A DNA stretch of 64,000 bases. Source: Bacillus sp. FJAT-25509. GTDB lineage: Bacteria > Bacillota > Bacilli > Bacillales > Bacillaceae_G. The stretch is from assembly GCF_001420605.1 (NCBI RefSeq), contig NZ_LJIZ01000007.1, positions 62,001 through 126,000 on the forward strand, given 5' to 3'. Below the pieces are notes generated by a model. The model was not told the DNA's origin. It searched no databases and worked only from the letters and a program-made list of their open reading frames with translations. Below, piece by piece: positions 1-8,023 of the stretch. The stretch's first letter is position 1, and every line of letters starts with the position of its first letter. Position numbers and translations under genes: made by a program.

Positions 1-857
1 CTACTGCCTCGTGAAAATACAATTTTTGCATTGTTAAAGTGAGCTTCACGACCAAGATTAAATCCTTCAGGGAAAGGTTTAGCAAATGCAATATAAGAAA
101 TTGTTCCACCGTATGCAATTCCTCTTAACGCTGCTTGAAGTGCACTTGAAACACCACTAGTTTCTATAATTGAATCTGCACCCAATTTATTTGTTATTTT
201 TTTAATTTCGTATCCTAAATCGCAAGCTGTTGGATCAAAGCAATAGTCAGCTCCATTTTTTAAAGCGATATCACATCTATGACTAATCGGATCTACACCA
301 ATTACAATACCAGCGCCAGCTTTCTTTGCTAATTGAATTGCAATTTGTCCAATCGCACCTAAACCGACAACTACTACATAATCACCTGCTCTAACATTTG
401 CGTCTCTAACACCGCTCATCGCAAATTGTGCTGGGTCATAATAAACGGCATTCTTCCATGTAGAACCTTCTGGCATTTTTCGTAATTTATAGTTATCTAC
501 AGCATTAACAATTACAGTTTCCATAATTGGACCATAAGTACAAACTTGATCACCTAATTTATACTCAGTCACTTCATCACCAATTTCACAAATGCTACCT
601 ACAACCATATTTCCTAATTGAAATTCTCCAAATACGATTCCGCGTGCAGAGCCTTCTTCACGTGGCATAAACATTTTCCACTCTTCATTGAACTCCTCAT
701 CAATAAATGGGCTAAGTCCTCTAAAATCAACCACTTCCGTACCATGCTTTGGTGATGCGAACTCTACTTTAATTTTTACTTCATTAGGTTGTACTGGGCG
801 ATCTTCGTACTCGACTAATGCTGCAACTCTCGGTTCAACTGCTACTAATTTTTTCAT
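1..857 (-). CDS. ycjQ: YcjQ-like NAD-dependent glucoside/guloside 3-dehydrogenase (partial, C-terminus outside window)
   Basis: Medium-chain dehydrogenase/reductase read from an ATG at 857 preceded by an AAAGGATG ribosome site; the frame is open to the window edge, so the last part is missing. The Rossmann motif VVGLGAIGQIAIQLAKKAG is clear. The N-terminal PKHGTEVVDFRG and FQLGNMVVG stretches replace the usual CGxD and GHE zinc motifs, so classic catalytic-zinc ligands are not obvious. These stretches closely resemble E. coli YcjQ as I remember it, which oxidises C3 of glucosides or gulosides. It follows the sugar ABC permease by 35 bases in the same direction, as in the E. coli ycj operon. 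Partners such as an epimerase and YcjS would lie further left. The family is sure; the exact substrate is inferred. Confidence 0.8.
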   Translation of the reverse strand, partial: MKKLVAVEPRVAALVEYEDRPVQPNEVKIKVEFASPKHGTEVVDFRGLSPFIDEEFNEEWKMFMPREEGSARGIVFGEFQLGNMVVGSICEIGDEVTEYKLGDQVCTYGPIMETVIVNAVDNYKLRKMPEGSTWKNAVYYDPAQFAMSGVRDANVRAGDYVVVVGLGAIGQIAIQLAKKAGAGIVIGVDPISHRCDIALKNGADYCFDPTACDLGYEIKKITNKLGADSIIETSGVSSALQAALRGIAYGGTISYIAFAKPFPEGFNLGREAHFNNAKIVFSRGS

Positions 858-892
858 ATTATTTCATCCTTTCAGTAAAAAATTGTTTCGAA

Positions 893-1747
893 TTAACCTT
901 TAACTCCACCTTCAGTTAAGTTTCCTTTTATAAAGTGCTCGGATAATGCATACATAATAACTACCGGTAAAGCAGTAACTAAAGATGCTGCCATCATACG
1001 ACCCCACACATAATCTGGTGTACTAAATAAAGTATTTAAACCGATTGGTAACGTAAAGTTTTCTGAACTTGATAAGAAAATTGATGCAAATAAATAATCA
1101 TTCCATGCAATCATAAATGCATATACGAAAACAGATACGATCCCTGATATTGACAAAGGAATAATAATATAGAAGATTATTTTTAAGCGACTAAGACCAT
1201 CAATCATAGCGGCTTCTTCTAAATCTTCAGGTATTGTATCGAAATAACTCCTTAACATAAAAATCGCTGTTGGAAGAGTTTGCACAATCATCGTAATAAT
1301 CAATGCAATTTTTGTATCATATAAGCCAAAGCCAGATATTATTTTGAATAAAGGAACTACTAGTAAAATCCCTGAAAACATATATACAGTGTAAAAACTA
1401 GCATTAATCGTGACTCTTCCTTTAAATTTCAGTTTCGATAATGCGTACGCTCCTAATATTCCAAGTACTACTGATAATGAAGCTGCTATTATTGAAACGA
1501 TTAAACTATTTTTGAAGTAGTTTAAATATGGGAAAATTGTTGGGTTAAAAATGTCAATATAATGCTGGAAAGTCCATTCATGTGGCAATATTGTCGGATT
1601 TGTTGCAATTGCTTCTTTTGAACTTTTTAATGACGTCATTAGCATAATAAAGAATGGAAATAACATGATCCCTAGTATTAGAATCAGCACAACGTAGAAA
1701 CCAGTTTTCTTAATAATTTTATTTCTTTTGCTACTTACTGCTGCCAT
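893..1747 (-). CDS. Sugar ABC transporter permease, MalG type (YcjP-like)
   Basis: Inner-membrane permease of a CUT1 sugar importer, 284 residues with about six membrane helices. The EAA loop that contacts the ATPase is visible as EEAAMIDGLSRLKIIFYIIIP near the middle. It overlaps the end of the upstream MalF-type gene, so the two are translationally coupled. No ATPase subunit is encoded in the window; a shared MsmX-type ATPase encoded elsewhere, or a gene further left, would be needed. Substrate by context: a glucoside handled by the neighbouring GH13_18 phosphorylase. Confidence 0.9.
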   Translation of the reverse strand: MAAVSSKRNKIIKKTGFYVVLILILGIMLFPFFIMLMTSLKSSKEAIATNPTILPHEWTFQHYIDIFNPTIFPYLNYFKNSLIVSIIAASLSVVLGILGAYALSKLKFKGRVTINASFYTVYMFSGILLVVPLFKIISGFGLYDTKIALIITMIVQTLPTAIFMLRSYFDTIPEDLEEAAMIDGLSRLKIIFYIIIPLSISGIVSVFVYAFMIAWNDYLFASIFLSSSENFTLPIGLNTLFSTPDYVWGRMMAASLVTALPVVIMYALSEHFIKGNLTEGGVKG

Positions 1748-2615
1748 TTAAGTTCACCCTCTTTCTTGATACGATAATAACAATGAATAAGATAATGAAT
1801 AAGATTACTGAAATTGACGATGCTTTTCCTAAATTATTGAAAGCAAACGCTGTTTCATATAAATAAATACCTAAAATATTTACTTTGTTTGTTAATAAGT
1901 AAACATCTGTAAACATGTAGAACATCCAAATAAATCGTAAAGTTACAACCGTTAGTAATACCGGCATAATCGCTGGTAAAGTTACAACTTTAAACTTTTG
2001 CCAAAGTGAAGCCCCATCAATATCAGCAGCTTCGTATAATGTTTTATCAATCGTTTGCAAGATTGCTAAAAACGAAATAAACGCATAAGGGAAATACTTC
2101 CAAATTGCAAAAACGACTACAACTATAAAACTACTAACTGGATTGTCAAACCATAATGGTGCACTTTTAAAAAGATGGAAAACATCTGTACCTAAGTAAT
2201 TAATAATCCCATATGAGTTATTAAACATATATTTCCAAGCAAAAACTAATGAAATAGATGGCGTTACATAAGATAAGATAATTAAAGACCTGGCAGTTTT
2301 ACGAAACTTAAATGGTCGATTAAAGAATAACGCAACACCTAGACCAACTACAGTACTACCAACTACAGTTAAAACTGTATATAGAATGGTAATTCCTAAA
2401 GATTTATAAAACTCAATATCTTTTATAACATCCGTGTAATGAGACAAACCAACAAACTTAGCTGGTAATCTAGGGTTAATTGGCTGATCAAAGAAACTTA
2501 TTTTAATATTAGATAACATCGGATAAGCAACAAGTAATAATAGTAGGAAAATACTTGGTAAAAGCAGTACCATTGCTAGCTTTATATCAGATTTTTTTCG
2601 GACAATCGGTTTCAT
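1731..2615 (-). CDS. Sugar ABC transporter permease, MalF type (YcjO-like)
   Basis: Second permease of the CUT1 importer, 294 residues from the chosen start. The frame is open further upstream, to 2687, but an AGGAGGTAGT ribosome site sits just before the ATG at 2615 and the product then begins MKPIVRKKSD, a normal cytoplasmic tail before the first helix. The EAA loop reads YEAADIDGASLWQKFKVVTL. It is separated from the binding-protein gene by a stem-loop, as is common where the binding protein is made in excess, and it overlaps the MalG-type gene at its 3' end. Confidence 0.9.
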   Translation of the reverse strand: MKPIVRKKSDIKLAMVLLLPSIFLLLLLVAYPMLSNIKISFFDQPINPRLPAKFVGLSHYTDVIKDIEFYKSLGITILYTVLTVVGSTVVGLGVALFFNRPFKFRKTARSLIILSYVTPSISLVFAWKYMFNNSYGIINYLGTDVFHLFKSAPLWFDNPVSSFIVVVVFAIWKYFPYAFISFLAILQTIDKTLYEAADIDGASLWQKFKVVTLPAIMPVLLTVVTLRFIWMFYMFTDVYLLTNKVNILGIYLYETAFAFNNLGKASSISVILFIILFIVIIVSRKRVNLNGSSK

Positions 2616-2668
2616 ACTACCTCCTAAAATACAATCTACTCTCTCATTTAATAGATTGGTGATAAAGA

Positions 2669-2729
2669 AAAGTTGTTTAAAAAGCAACTTAGCTTGCTTT
2701 TCAAGCGTTCGTTCTTCTTAAACAACTTT
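2669..2729 (-). terminator. Intercistronic stem-loop between binding protein and permeases
   Basis: A perfect 12-base inverted repeat, AAAGTTGTTTAA (2669-2680) and TTAAACAACTTT (2718-2729), encloses a second, smaller repeat of the AAAGCAA/TTGCTTT type. On the minus strand the inner hairpin is followed by a short T run. This fits a partial terminator or an RNA-stabilising hairpin that lowers permease expression relative to the binding protein. The structure is seen; its effect is inferred from other CUT1 operons. Confidence 0.65.
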
Positions 2730-2762
2730 CAGTAATTAAGAAATTTAAATTGAATTAAAAGT

Positions 2763-4049
2763 TTATTTAATTACACCTTTTAATTTTTCTCCCGCTTCTT
2801 TAATAGCAGAATCTACGCTTTTTCCACCAACAGTCACTTCATTAATTAATTTAGCAACTGCTCCTGAGCTTGTAACATCACCCATTTTTAAGAAGTTCTT
2901 GTTATCAACAAGACCAAATACTTGAATGTTATCAAACGCGCTTGCGATTTCAGTTGAAAGTTCACCAAATGAATTTACAACTTTATTTTCTTTATATTCT
3001 TTGCTTTCTGTTACATCTTTATTTACTGGTTGAGATCCACCTGGAGACATTAATACTAACTTCGTATTATTTTCAGGTTTTGCCATAAACTCTACTAATT
3101 TTTCTGCTGCAGCTTTTTGGTCATCATCTAAACCAGAAGAAATCGTGTAAGCAGAAACTGTTCCATAAACTGCTTTTGTTTTTTCAGTTGGAATTACAAA
3201 TCCAATATTGTTTGTTTTTCCTTCTTCATATACTGAAGGAAGAATGTAAGTAGAATAAACAGCCATTGGAGCAGATCCATTCATGAAAGCATCTTTTACT
3301 TCTGTAACATCATTAGAACCTGGCATTGTGTATTTTGATAATTCTTTGTAGTAATTTATAGCTTCTTTCATTTCCGGTGTATCTAATGTTAAATTACCTT
3401 TGCTATCGAACATATTTGCATTGTTTGATAAAGCGAATTGTGAGAAGGCTTGCTCAGAAAAACCACCTTCAACAGTTGGAAGTGCAATACCGTATTTTTT
3501 ACTTCCACTATTCGTAAATGACTTTGCAATCTTTAAAACATCATCCCAGTTTTTAGGTTCTGTGAATCCCTTGTCCGCAAGCATTTGCTTGTTATACCAA
3601 ATTCCTTGTACCCAACCACTAATAGGAACACCTGTATAATTTTTGCCGTCCTCAGTTTTTAAAAGCTTTAACGCACCTTCATAATACTTATCTTCCCCAA
3701 CTTTAGAGATGACAGATTTAACTGCATCTTTATCAATTAATTCGTCCTTGTCCATAACTTTTGCATAGTCTTGTCCAACTTCAATTACTGCTGGAAGTTT
3801 ACCAGAGCTTGCTAATGTTACAACCTTTGTATTGTAAGCATCTTCCTCAACTGGAACTTGCTTTACTTTAATATTTGGATTTGCTTTTTCAAATTTTGAA
3901 ATTAAGTCTGTAATAACTGCTAATCTTTCTTGTTCAACAGAAGAATGCATAAATTCGATCGTTACTTTACCATTCTCTTTCTTACCACCACAAGCTGTTA
4001 ATCCAACAGCTAACATTAAAACCAAGAACATACTTAGAAATTTCTTCAT
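2763..4049 (-). CDS. Extracellular sugar-binding lipoprotein (family 1, YcjN-like)
   Basis: Substrate-binding protein of the ABC importer, 428 residues. The start at 4049 is chosen because AGGAGGAAGAAC precedes it; 11 further in-frame codons upstream lack a ribosome site. The product begins MKKFLSMFLVLMLAVGLTACGG: a lipoprotein signal peptide with lipobox LTAC, so it is anchored outside the membrane by a lipidated cysteine. The rest has the MalE-type SBP_bac_1 fold (for example KNWDDVLKIAKSF and PTVEGGFSEQ). It lies 11 bases after the phosphorylase gene and before the two permeases. The ligand is probably a glucoside, by context. Confidence 0.9.
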   Translation of the reverse strand: MKKFLSMFLVLMLAVGLTACGGKKENGKVTIEFMHSSVEQERLAVITDLISKFEKANPNIKVKQVPVEEDAYNTKVVTLASSGKLPAVIEVGQDYAKVMDKDELIDKDAVKSVISKVGEDKYYEGALKLLKTEDGKNYTGVPISGWVQGIWYNKQMLADKGFTEPKNWDDVLKIAKSFTNSGSKKYGIALPTVEGGFSEQAFSQFALSNNANMFDSKGNLTLDTPEMKEAINYYKELSKYTMPGSNDVTEVKDAFMNGSAPMAVYSTYILPSVYEEGKTNNIGFVIPTEKTKAVYGTVSAYTISSGLDDDQKAAAEKLVEFMAKPENNTKLVLMSPGGSQPVNKDVTESKEYKENKVVNSFGELSTEIASAFDNIQVFGLVDNKNFLKMGDVTSSGAVAKLINEVTVGGKSVDSAIKEAGEKLKGVIK

Positions 4050-4060
4050 TGTTCTTCCTC

Positions 4061-5743
4061 CTAATTTACTGGTTTTAACCAAATGTATTGATATGGATCT
4101 AAAGAAATAGATTCATTAAATTCTTCAACTTCTTCAGTTAAAATATTTAAATACTTTCCATTGAAACTGCATAAAGCTTTTTCATTTGATAGATTATGAA
4201 GAATGACAATGCTATCTTTTTCACCTACTCGTTTAATAGCGAATACATTTTCATTTAGATCAAGTACTTCCATTTTTGCATTTGGATTAAATAGTTTTTC
4301 TTCTTTACGTACTTGAATAATATTTGTAAGTTCTGTAAAAATCTTATTTCTTAATGATCCAACTTCATTTAATTCTTTTTCAATTTCAACAAATGAATAT
4401 TTTTGACGATTAATCGAACGATTCATACCTGTTCTTTCTACAGCTGCATAATCATTTCTTGAACCAAGCATACTTTGAATATAAATTGCCGGTACTCCTT
4501 GGAATGTTAATAAAATTGAATGTGCCAATAAGAATTTCTTTACTCTTAGATCATCACTTGATGATTGTTTATTTAAAGCATCTAAGTACGTTACATTAAT
4601 TTCATATGGACTTTCAGTACCATCTGAATTTTTCTTATAATTTACTAGTGCACCTTCTACTTTTAAATCTTCTACTAATGAAAGTATTTCTTCTTCAGGG
4701 ATAATTCCACGAATCGGATTTAAACCAATTCCATCATGAGATGCCAAGAAGTTGAAGAAGGTTGTTTCTTCTCCAGATCCTTCAAGATTTTTTGCCCAAT
4801 TTGTTAATGCACTTCCATTCCCTTTATGAAGTGAGTATAAAACTAATGGAGGCAGTGGAAATTGGTAAACCATATGTGCCTCATCATGTCCGTTACCGAA
4901 ATAAGAAATATTATCTAAATGAGGTACATTTGTTTCAGTAATCATGACTGTACCTTTTGCAGCTTCATCTAATAAATCACGGAATAATTTAACGATTTCA
5001 TGTGTTTTTTCAAGATGGATACAAGAAGTTCCAACTTCTTTCCACATATATCCTACAGCATCAAGTCTTACATATTCTGCTCCTTGTTCCAGGTAAAACA
5101 GTAAAACATCAACCATATCTAATAAAACTTGTGGATTACTAAAGTTCAAATCAATTTGATCATCACTAAAAGTTGTCCAAATGTATTTTTCCTCACCATT
5201 CGCTAATTTAAACTTTGATAGCAATGGAAGTGCTCTAGGTCTAGTTACTGAGCTTAAATCAATTGATGGATCCATTTCGACGAAGTAATCTTTATATTTT
5301 GAATCACCATTTAAATAGCCTTGGAACCATTCACTCTTACTAGAAATGTGATTACATACATAATCAAACATGATTCTCGCTGATTTTGATAAATTCTCAA
5401 TATGTGACCATTCTCCTAAATCTGGATTTACTTTTTTATAGTCAACTACTGAAAAACCATCATCGGATGTATAAGGATAAAAAGGTAAAATATGAACAAG
5501 TTCAAATTTATTTGCCAAATGTTCATCAAACATTTTTTTAAACGTTTCTAATGTTGCTTTTCCCTCTTCTTGGAACTGATCACCATAAGTAATTAAAACA
5601 ACATCTGACTCATCCCAATTTTGTTTTCTTTTTTTCGTAATTTTCAATTTAGCTTCTTTAATTCGTTTCTCTATTAAGCTATTAATCTGATCTATGTCTT
5701 CATTTTCATAAATAAAAGCTAATCTTTCTTTTATTTTACTCAT
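4061..5743 (-). CDS. ycjM: GH13 subfamily 18 glycoside phosphorylase (YcjM-like, glucosylglycerate/sucrose phosphorylase family)
   Basis: Alpha-amylase-fold phosphorylase, 560 residues, close to the length of E. coli YcjM. The start at 5743 has a perfect AGGAGGAAT site; the frame extends 49 codons further up without one. Catalytic residues by family position are the nucleophile D228 in EYVRLDAVGY, acid/base E270 in MITETNVPH, and D337 in FLASHDGIG. The YFGNGHDEAHMVYQFPLPPL stretch is typical of the glucosylglycerate-phosphorylase branch rather than plain sucrose phosphorylase. It would split an imported glucoside with phosphate to glucose 1-phosphate, which the mutase at 7276 can use. First gene of the minus-strand operon, with LacI-type operators over its leader. 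Family very sure; substrate inferred. Confidence 0.85.
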   Translation of the reverse strand: MSKIKERLAFIYENEDIDQINSLIEKRIKEAKLKITKKRKQNWDESDVVLITYGDQFQEEGKATLETFKKMFDEHLANKFELVHILPFYPYTSDDGFSVVDYKKVNPDLGEWSHIENLSKSARIMFDYVCNHISSKSEWFQGYLNGDSKYKDYFVEMDPSIDLSSVTRPRALPLLSKFKLANGEEKYIWTTFSDDQIDLNFSNPQVLLDMVDVLLFYLEQGAEYVRLDAVGYMWKEVGTSCIHLEKTHEIVKLFRDLLDEAAKGTVMITETNVPHLDNISYFGNGHDEAHMVYQFPLPPLVLYSLHKGNGSALTNWAKNLEGSGEETTFFNFLASHDGIGLNPIRGIIPEEEILSLVEDLKVEGALVNYKKNSDGTESPYEINVTYLDALNKQSSSDDLRVKKFLLAHSILLTFQGVPAIYIQSMLGSRNDYAAVERTGMNRSINRQKYSFVEIEKELNEVGSLRNKIFTELTNIIQVRKEEKLFNPNAKMEVLDLNENVFAIKRVGEKDSIVILHNLSNEKALCSFNGKYLNILTEEVEEFNESISLDPYQYIWLKPVN

Positions 5744-5757
5744 ATGATTCCTCCTTG

Positions 5758-5771
5758 TGGTATCGCTCCCA
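5758..5771. promoter_or_regulatory. Candidate LacI-family operator O1
   Basis: TGGTATCGCTCCCA is an imperfect palindrome centred on CG, matching its own reverse complement at 10 of 14 positions. It lies just upstream of the phosphorylase ribosome site and differs by one base from O2, 43 bases away. Location and repetition suggest it binds the divergent LacI regulator. Confidence 0.55.
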
Positions 5772-5800
5772 CAGAGATGTAAAAAAAATTGGTACATGAC

Positions 5801-5814
5801 TGGTACCGCTCCCA
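5801..5814. promoter_or_regulatory. Candidate LacI-family operator O2
   Basis: TGGTACCGCTCCCA sits directly downstream of the -10 box of the phosphorylase promoter, where a bound repressor would block initiation. A weaker relative, GGAAGCCGCTCCTA, is at 6084-6097 in the leader of the LacI gene, suggesting autoregulation or looping. Confidence 0.6.
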
Positions 5815-5819
5815 AATTC

Positions 5820-5848
5820 AATATATTATAGAAAGCGCTTACTGTCAA
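5820..5848 (-). promoter_or_regulatory. SigA-type promoter of the glucoside operon
   Basis: On the minus strand TTGACA (5848-5843) and TATATT (5825-5820) are separated by 17 bases, giving a near-consensus vegetative promoter. The spacer contains a catabolite-responsive element and operator O2 follows at once, so it should be inducible and glucose-repressed. Confidence 0.75.
5830..5843 (-). promoter_or_regulatory. CcpA cre site in the operon promoter
   Basis: Minus-strand AGTAAGCGCTTTCT matches the cre consensus TGWAAGCGYTWWCA at 12 of 14 positions. It lies between the -35 and -10 boxes, a position that gives direct repression by CcpA in Bacillus. Another CG-centred element, TGTAAACGTTTTTA at 6186-6199, lies before the LacI gene. 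Confidence 0.65.
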
Positions 5849-6025
5849 TTTAAAATATTTATAAAAATTCACTTTTTTATTAACAATCAATTTACTTTAA
5901 TAGAATAATTTAAAGCGTTTTATATTTAAATTAGTATTGCTACTTTTTTCTATTCTCCCTATAATTGCCCTAGTAATGTTTACAACATAAAACAAGTTTA
6001 ATTTTACTATTCGCTGTTCACAGTC

Positions 6026-6055
6026 TTGACAAATTTTAAAATAAATCGTTACTAT
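6026..6055 (+). promoter_or_regulatory. Probable promoter of the LacI regulator gene
   Basis: TTGACA (6026-6031) and TACTAT (6050-6055) with an 18-base spacer point toward the LacI gene. The roughly 180-base leader holds the weak operator at 6084 and the cre-like element at 6186. The whole 490-base divergent gap is accounted for by these promoter elements; I see no gene in it. Confidence 0.5.
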
Positions 6056-6233
6056 CAATGTATATTATGAACGATATTTTTTTGGAAGCCGCTCCTAGCT
6101 ATTCGTTACAAAAAAATATTTTGATATAATTTTATTCGAACATTACAGGTTCTTTACTTTTTAAAAATAATTTATAACGATAAAATGTAAACGTTTTTAC
6201 TAAAATCACTTTAAACAAGAATGGAGTATACAA

Positions 6234-7253
6234 ATGGGCCCTACTATTTATGATATTGCTCGTGTAGCTAACGTTTCAAAGTCCACTGTATCTCGAGTAC
6301 TAAATAATAAAGATAATATTTCAGAAGAAAGTCGTAATCGAGTAATGAAGGCAATTGAAGAATTAAATTATCAACCAAATAAATTAGCTCGAGCACTTAC
6401 ATCATCAGGTTTTGATGCAATATTGGTAATGTCTCGTTCTACGAAAACAACTGCCGGAAACACGTTTTTCTCTGAAATTATTCACTCTATATCAACGAGA
6501 TCAGAAGTAGAAAATTTCGATGTCATTATTCAGACATCTAAAAATAGCAAAGATGAGTTAAATAAATGTATCGAGAAAATTCGTGGGAAAATGATTAAGG
6601 GAATTCTAATGCTGAGTTCACCTGCAAATGAAGACTTTTTCAAAGAATTAGATAAATATGAAATTCCAGTAGTAGTTATTGGAAGAGTAGAAGGACATTA
6701 TCAACATATTTATTCAGTAGATACTGATAATTTTAATGATAGCTATCAATTAGTCCAACACTTAATCGATCAAGGACACACAGACATTGCATGTCTTCAT
6801 TCTTCTCTCGATTACCATGTATCGATTGACAGATTGGAAGGATATAAAAAATGTCTAATCGATAACGGAATTCCTCTTCGACCTGATCGAATTATTGATA
6901 GTGGTTATACAATGGAAAGTGCATATGAAGTTTCAGAATCACTTTTGAAATCTAAAGATCTACCTACAGCAATTTTTGCAATAGACGATCTAAAAGTTAT
7001 TGGACTTTATAATACCACTGCCAAGTTAGGAATATCTATTCCGAAAGATATATCAATTATTGGATATAATAATGGGATTTTTTCACCTTTATTCTCACCA
7101 CCTTTAACAGGGATTGAAATTCCGATTATGAAGCTTGGTGAAATAGCTACAGACTTACTGTTTAAACGAATAAAAAATGAACCTGAAAAATCAGAGCATA
7201 TTATTGTTCCAACAAAGTTAGTCGAACGAAAATCAGTTGCCAAAATAAATTGA
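6234..7253 (+). CDS. LacI-family transcriptional regulator (YcjW-like)
   Basis: 339 residues: helix-turn-helix with hinge at about 3-55 (TIYDIARVANVSKSTVSRVLNN through YQPNKLARAL), then a periplasmic-binding-protein-like effector domain. Divergent from the phosphorylase-transporter operon and co-directional with beta-phosphoglucomutase, which matches E. coli ycjW. The start has only a modest GGAG site. It probably represses both directions through the CG-centred operators at 5758-5814 and 6084. The effector is not known from sequence; a glucoside or its product is the natural guess. Confidence 0.9.
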   Translation: MGPTIYDIARVANVSKSTVSRVLNNKDNISEESRNRVMKAIEELNYQPNKLARALTSSGFDAILVMSRSTKTTAGNTFFSEIIHSISTRSEVENFDVIIQTSKNSKDELNKCIEKIRGKMIKGILMLSSPANEDFFKELDKYEIPVVVIGRVEGHYQHIYSVDTDNFNDSYQLVQHLIDQGHTDIACLHSSLDYHVSIDRLEGYKKCLIDNGIPLRPDRIIDSGYTMESAYEVSESLLKSKDLPTAIFAIDDLKVIGLYNTTAKLGISIPKDISIIGYNNGIFSPLFSPPLTGIEIPIMKLGEIATDLLFKRIKNEPEKSEHIIVPTKLVERKSVAKIN

Positions 7254-7275
7254 TTGAAGTAATGGGGGTACCATT

Positions 7276-7962
7276 TTGAATAAACAAATTGAAGCGATAA
7301 TTTTTGACTTAGATGGTGTAATTACTGATACTGCTGAATTTCATTATTTAGCATGGAAAAAACTAGGTGAAGACTTAGGAATTCCTTTTGACCGAGAGTT
7401 TAATGAAACGCTAAAAGGAGTAAGCCGAACTGATTCCTTAGAAAGAATTCTGAAATTAGGAAACAGACAAAAAGAGTTCTCCGGAGCTGAAAAAAATGAG
7501 TTAGCAACGAAAAAGAATGCTCATTATGTTGAACTAATCCGTAATATTTCTGAAAAAGATCTATTACCAGGAATCGAATCTTTCTTAATTCAAATCAAAA
7601 AAGCAGGCATTAAAATTGCAATGGCTTCAGCTTCAAAGAATGCATTAATGGTTGCTAATGCTTTAGGAATTACCTCGTATTTTGATCATATAGTTGACGC
7701 TGCAACGGTCGCTAATTCAAAACCAGATCCAGAAGTATTTCTAAAAGCTGCTAAAGCAGTTTCGGCTAACCCTGTAAACTGTATCGGTGTAGAGGATGCA
7801 GCTGCAGGAGTCGATGCAATTAATGCTGCAAATATGTTCTCTGTTGCAATTGGAGATTCAACTATTTTAAGTCATGCAAATTTTGTTTTATCATCAACAG
7901 AAGAGTTAGAGCTTAATAGAATTATTGATAAGTATTTAGTATCACAAATTATACAAGAATAA
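7276..7962 (+). CDS. pgmB: Beta-phosphoglucomutase (YcjU/PgmB-like HAD phosphatase)
   Basis: 228-residue HAD enzyme converting beta-glucose 1-phosphate to glucose 6-phosphate. Motif I is FDLDGVITDT with nucleophile D11 and acid/base D13; the motif III lysine is in SKPDPEVF, and GVEDAAAGV supplies the metal ligands. Starts with TTG, with GGGGG eight bases upstream, 22 bases after the LacI gene, so co-transcribed. Such enzymes usually serve inverting disaccharide phosphorylases (YcjT in E. coli). No such phosphorylase is in the window; it may lie left of base 1. Confidence 0.88.
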   Translation: MNKQIEAIIFDLDGVITDTAEFHYLAWKKLGEDLGIPFDREFNETLKGVSRTDSLERILKLGNRQKEFSGAEKNELATKKNAHYVELIRNISEKDLLPGIESFLIQIKKAGIKIAMASASKNALMVANALGITSYFDHIVDAATVANSKPDPEVFLKAAKAVSANPVNCIGVEDAAAGVDAINAANMFSVAIGDSTILSHANFVLSSTEELELNRIIDKYLVSQIIQE

Positions 7963-7980
7963 CTTTTTACCTAGATAACC

Positions 7981-8022
7981 AAAAAAAACGAAAATCTCAT
8001 TTTAAAGATTTTCGTTTTTTTT
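7981..8022. terminator. Bidirectional terminator between pgmB and bioB
   Basis: Stem CGAAAATCT (7989-7997) with AGATTTTCG (8006-8014), A-rich before and T-rich after, between two convergent genes. Confidence 0.9.
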
Positions 8023-8023
8023 A

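Noticed and set aside
5744-5890. N-terminal extension of the phosphorylase frame
   Set aside because: It would run through the operators and promoter; the ATG at 5743 has a perfect ribosome site.
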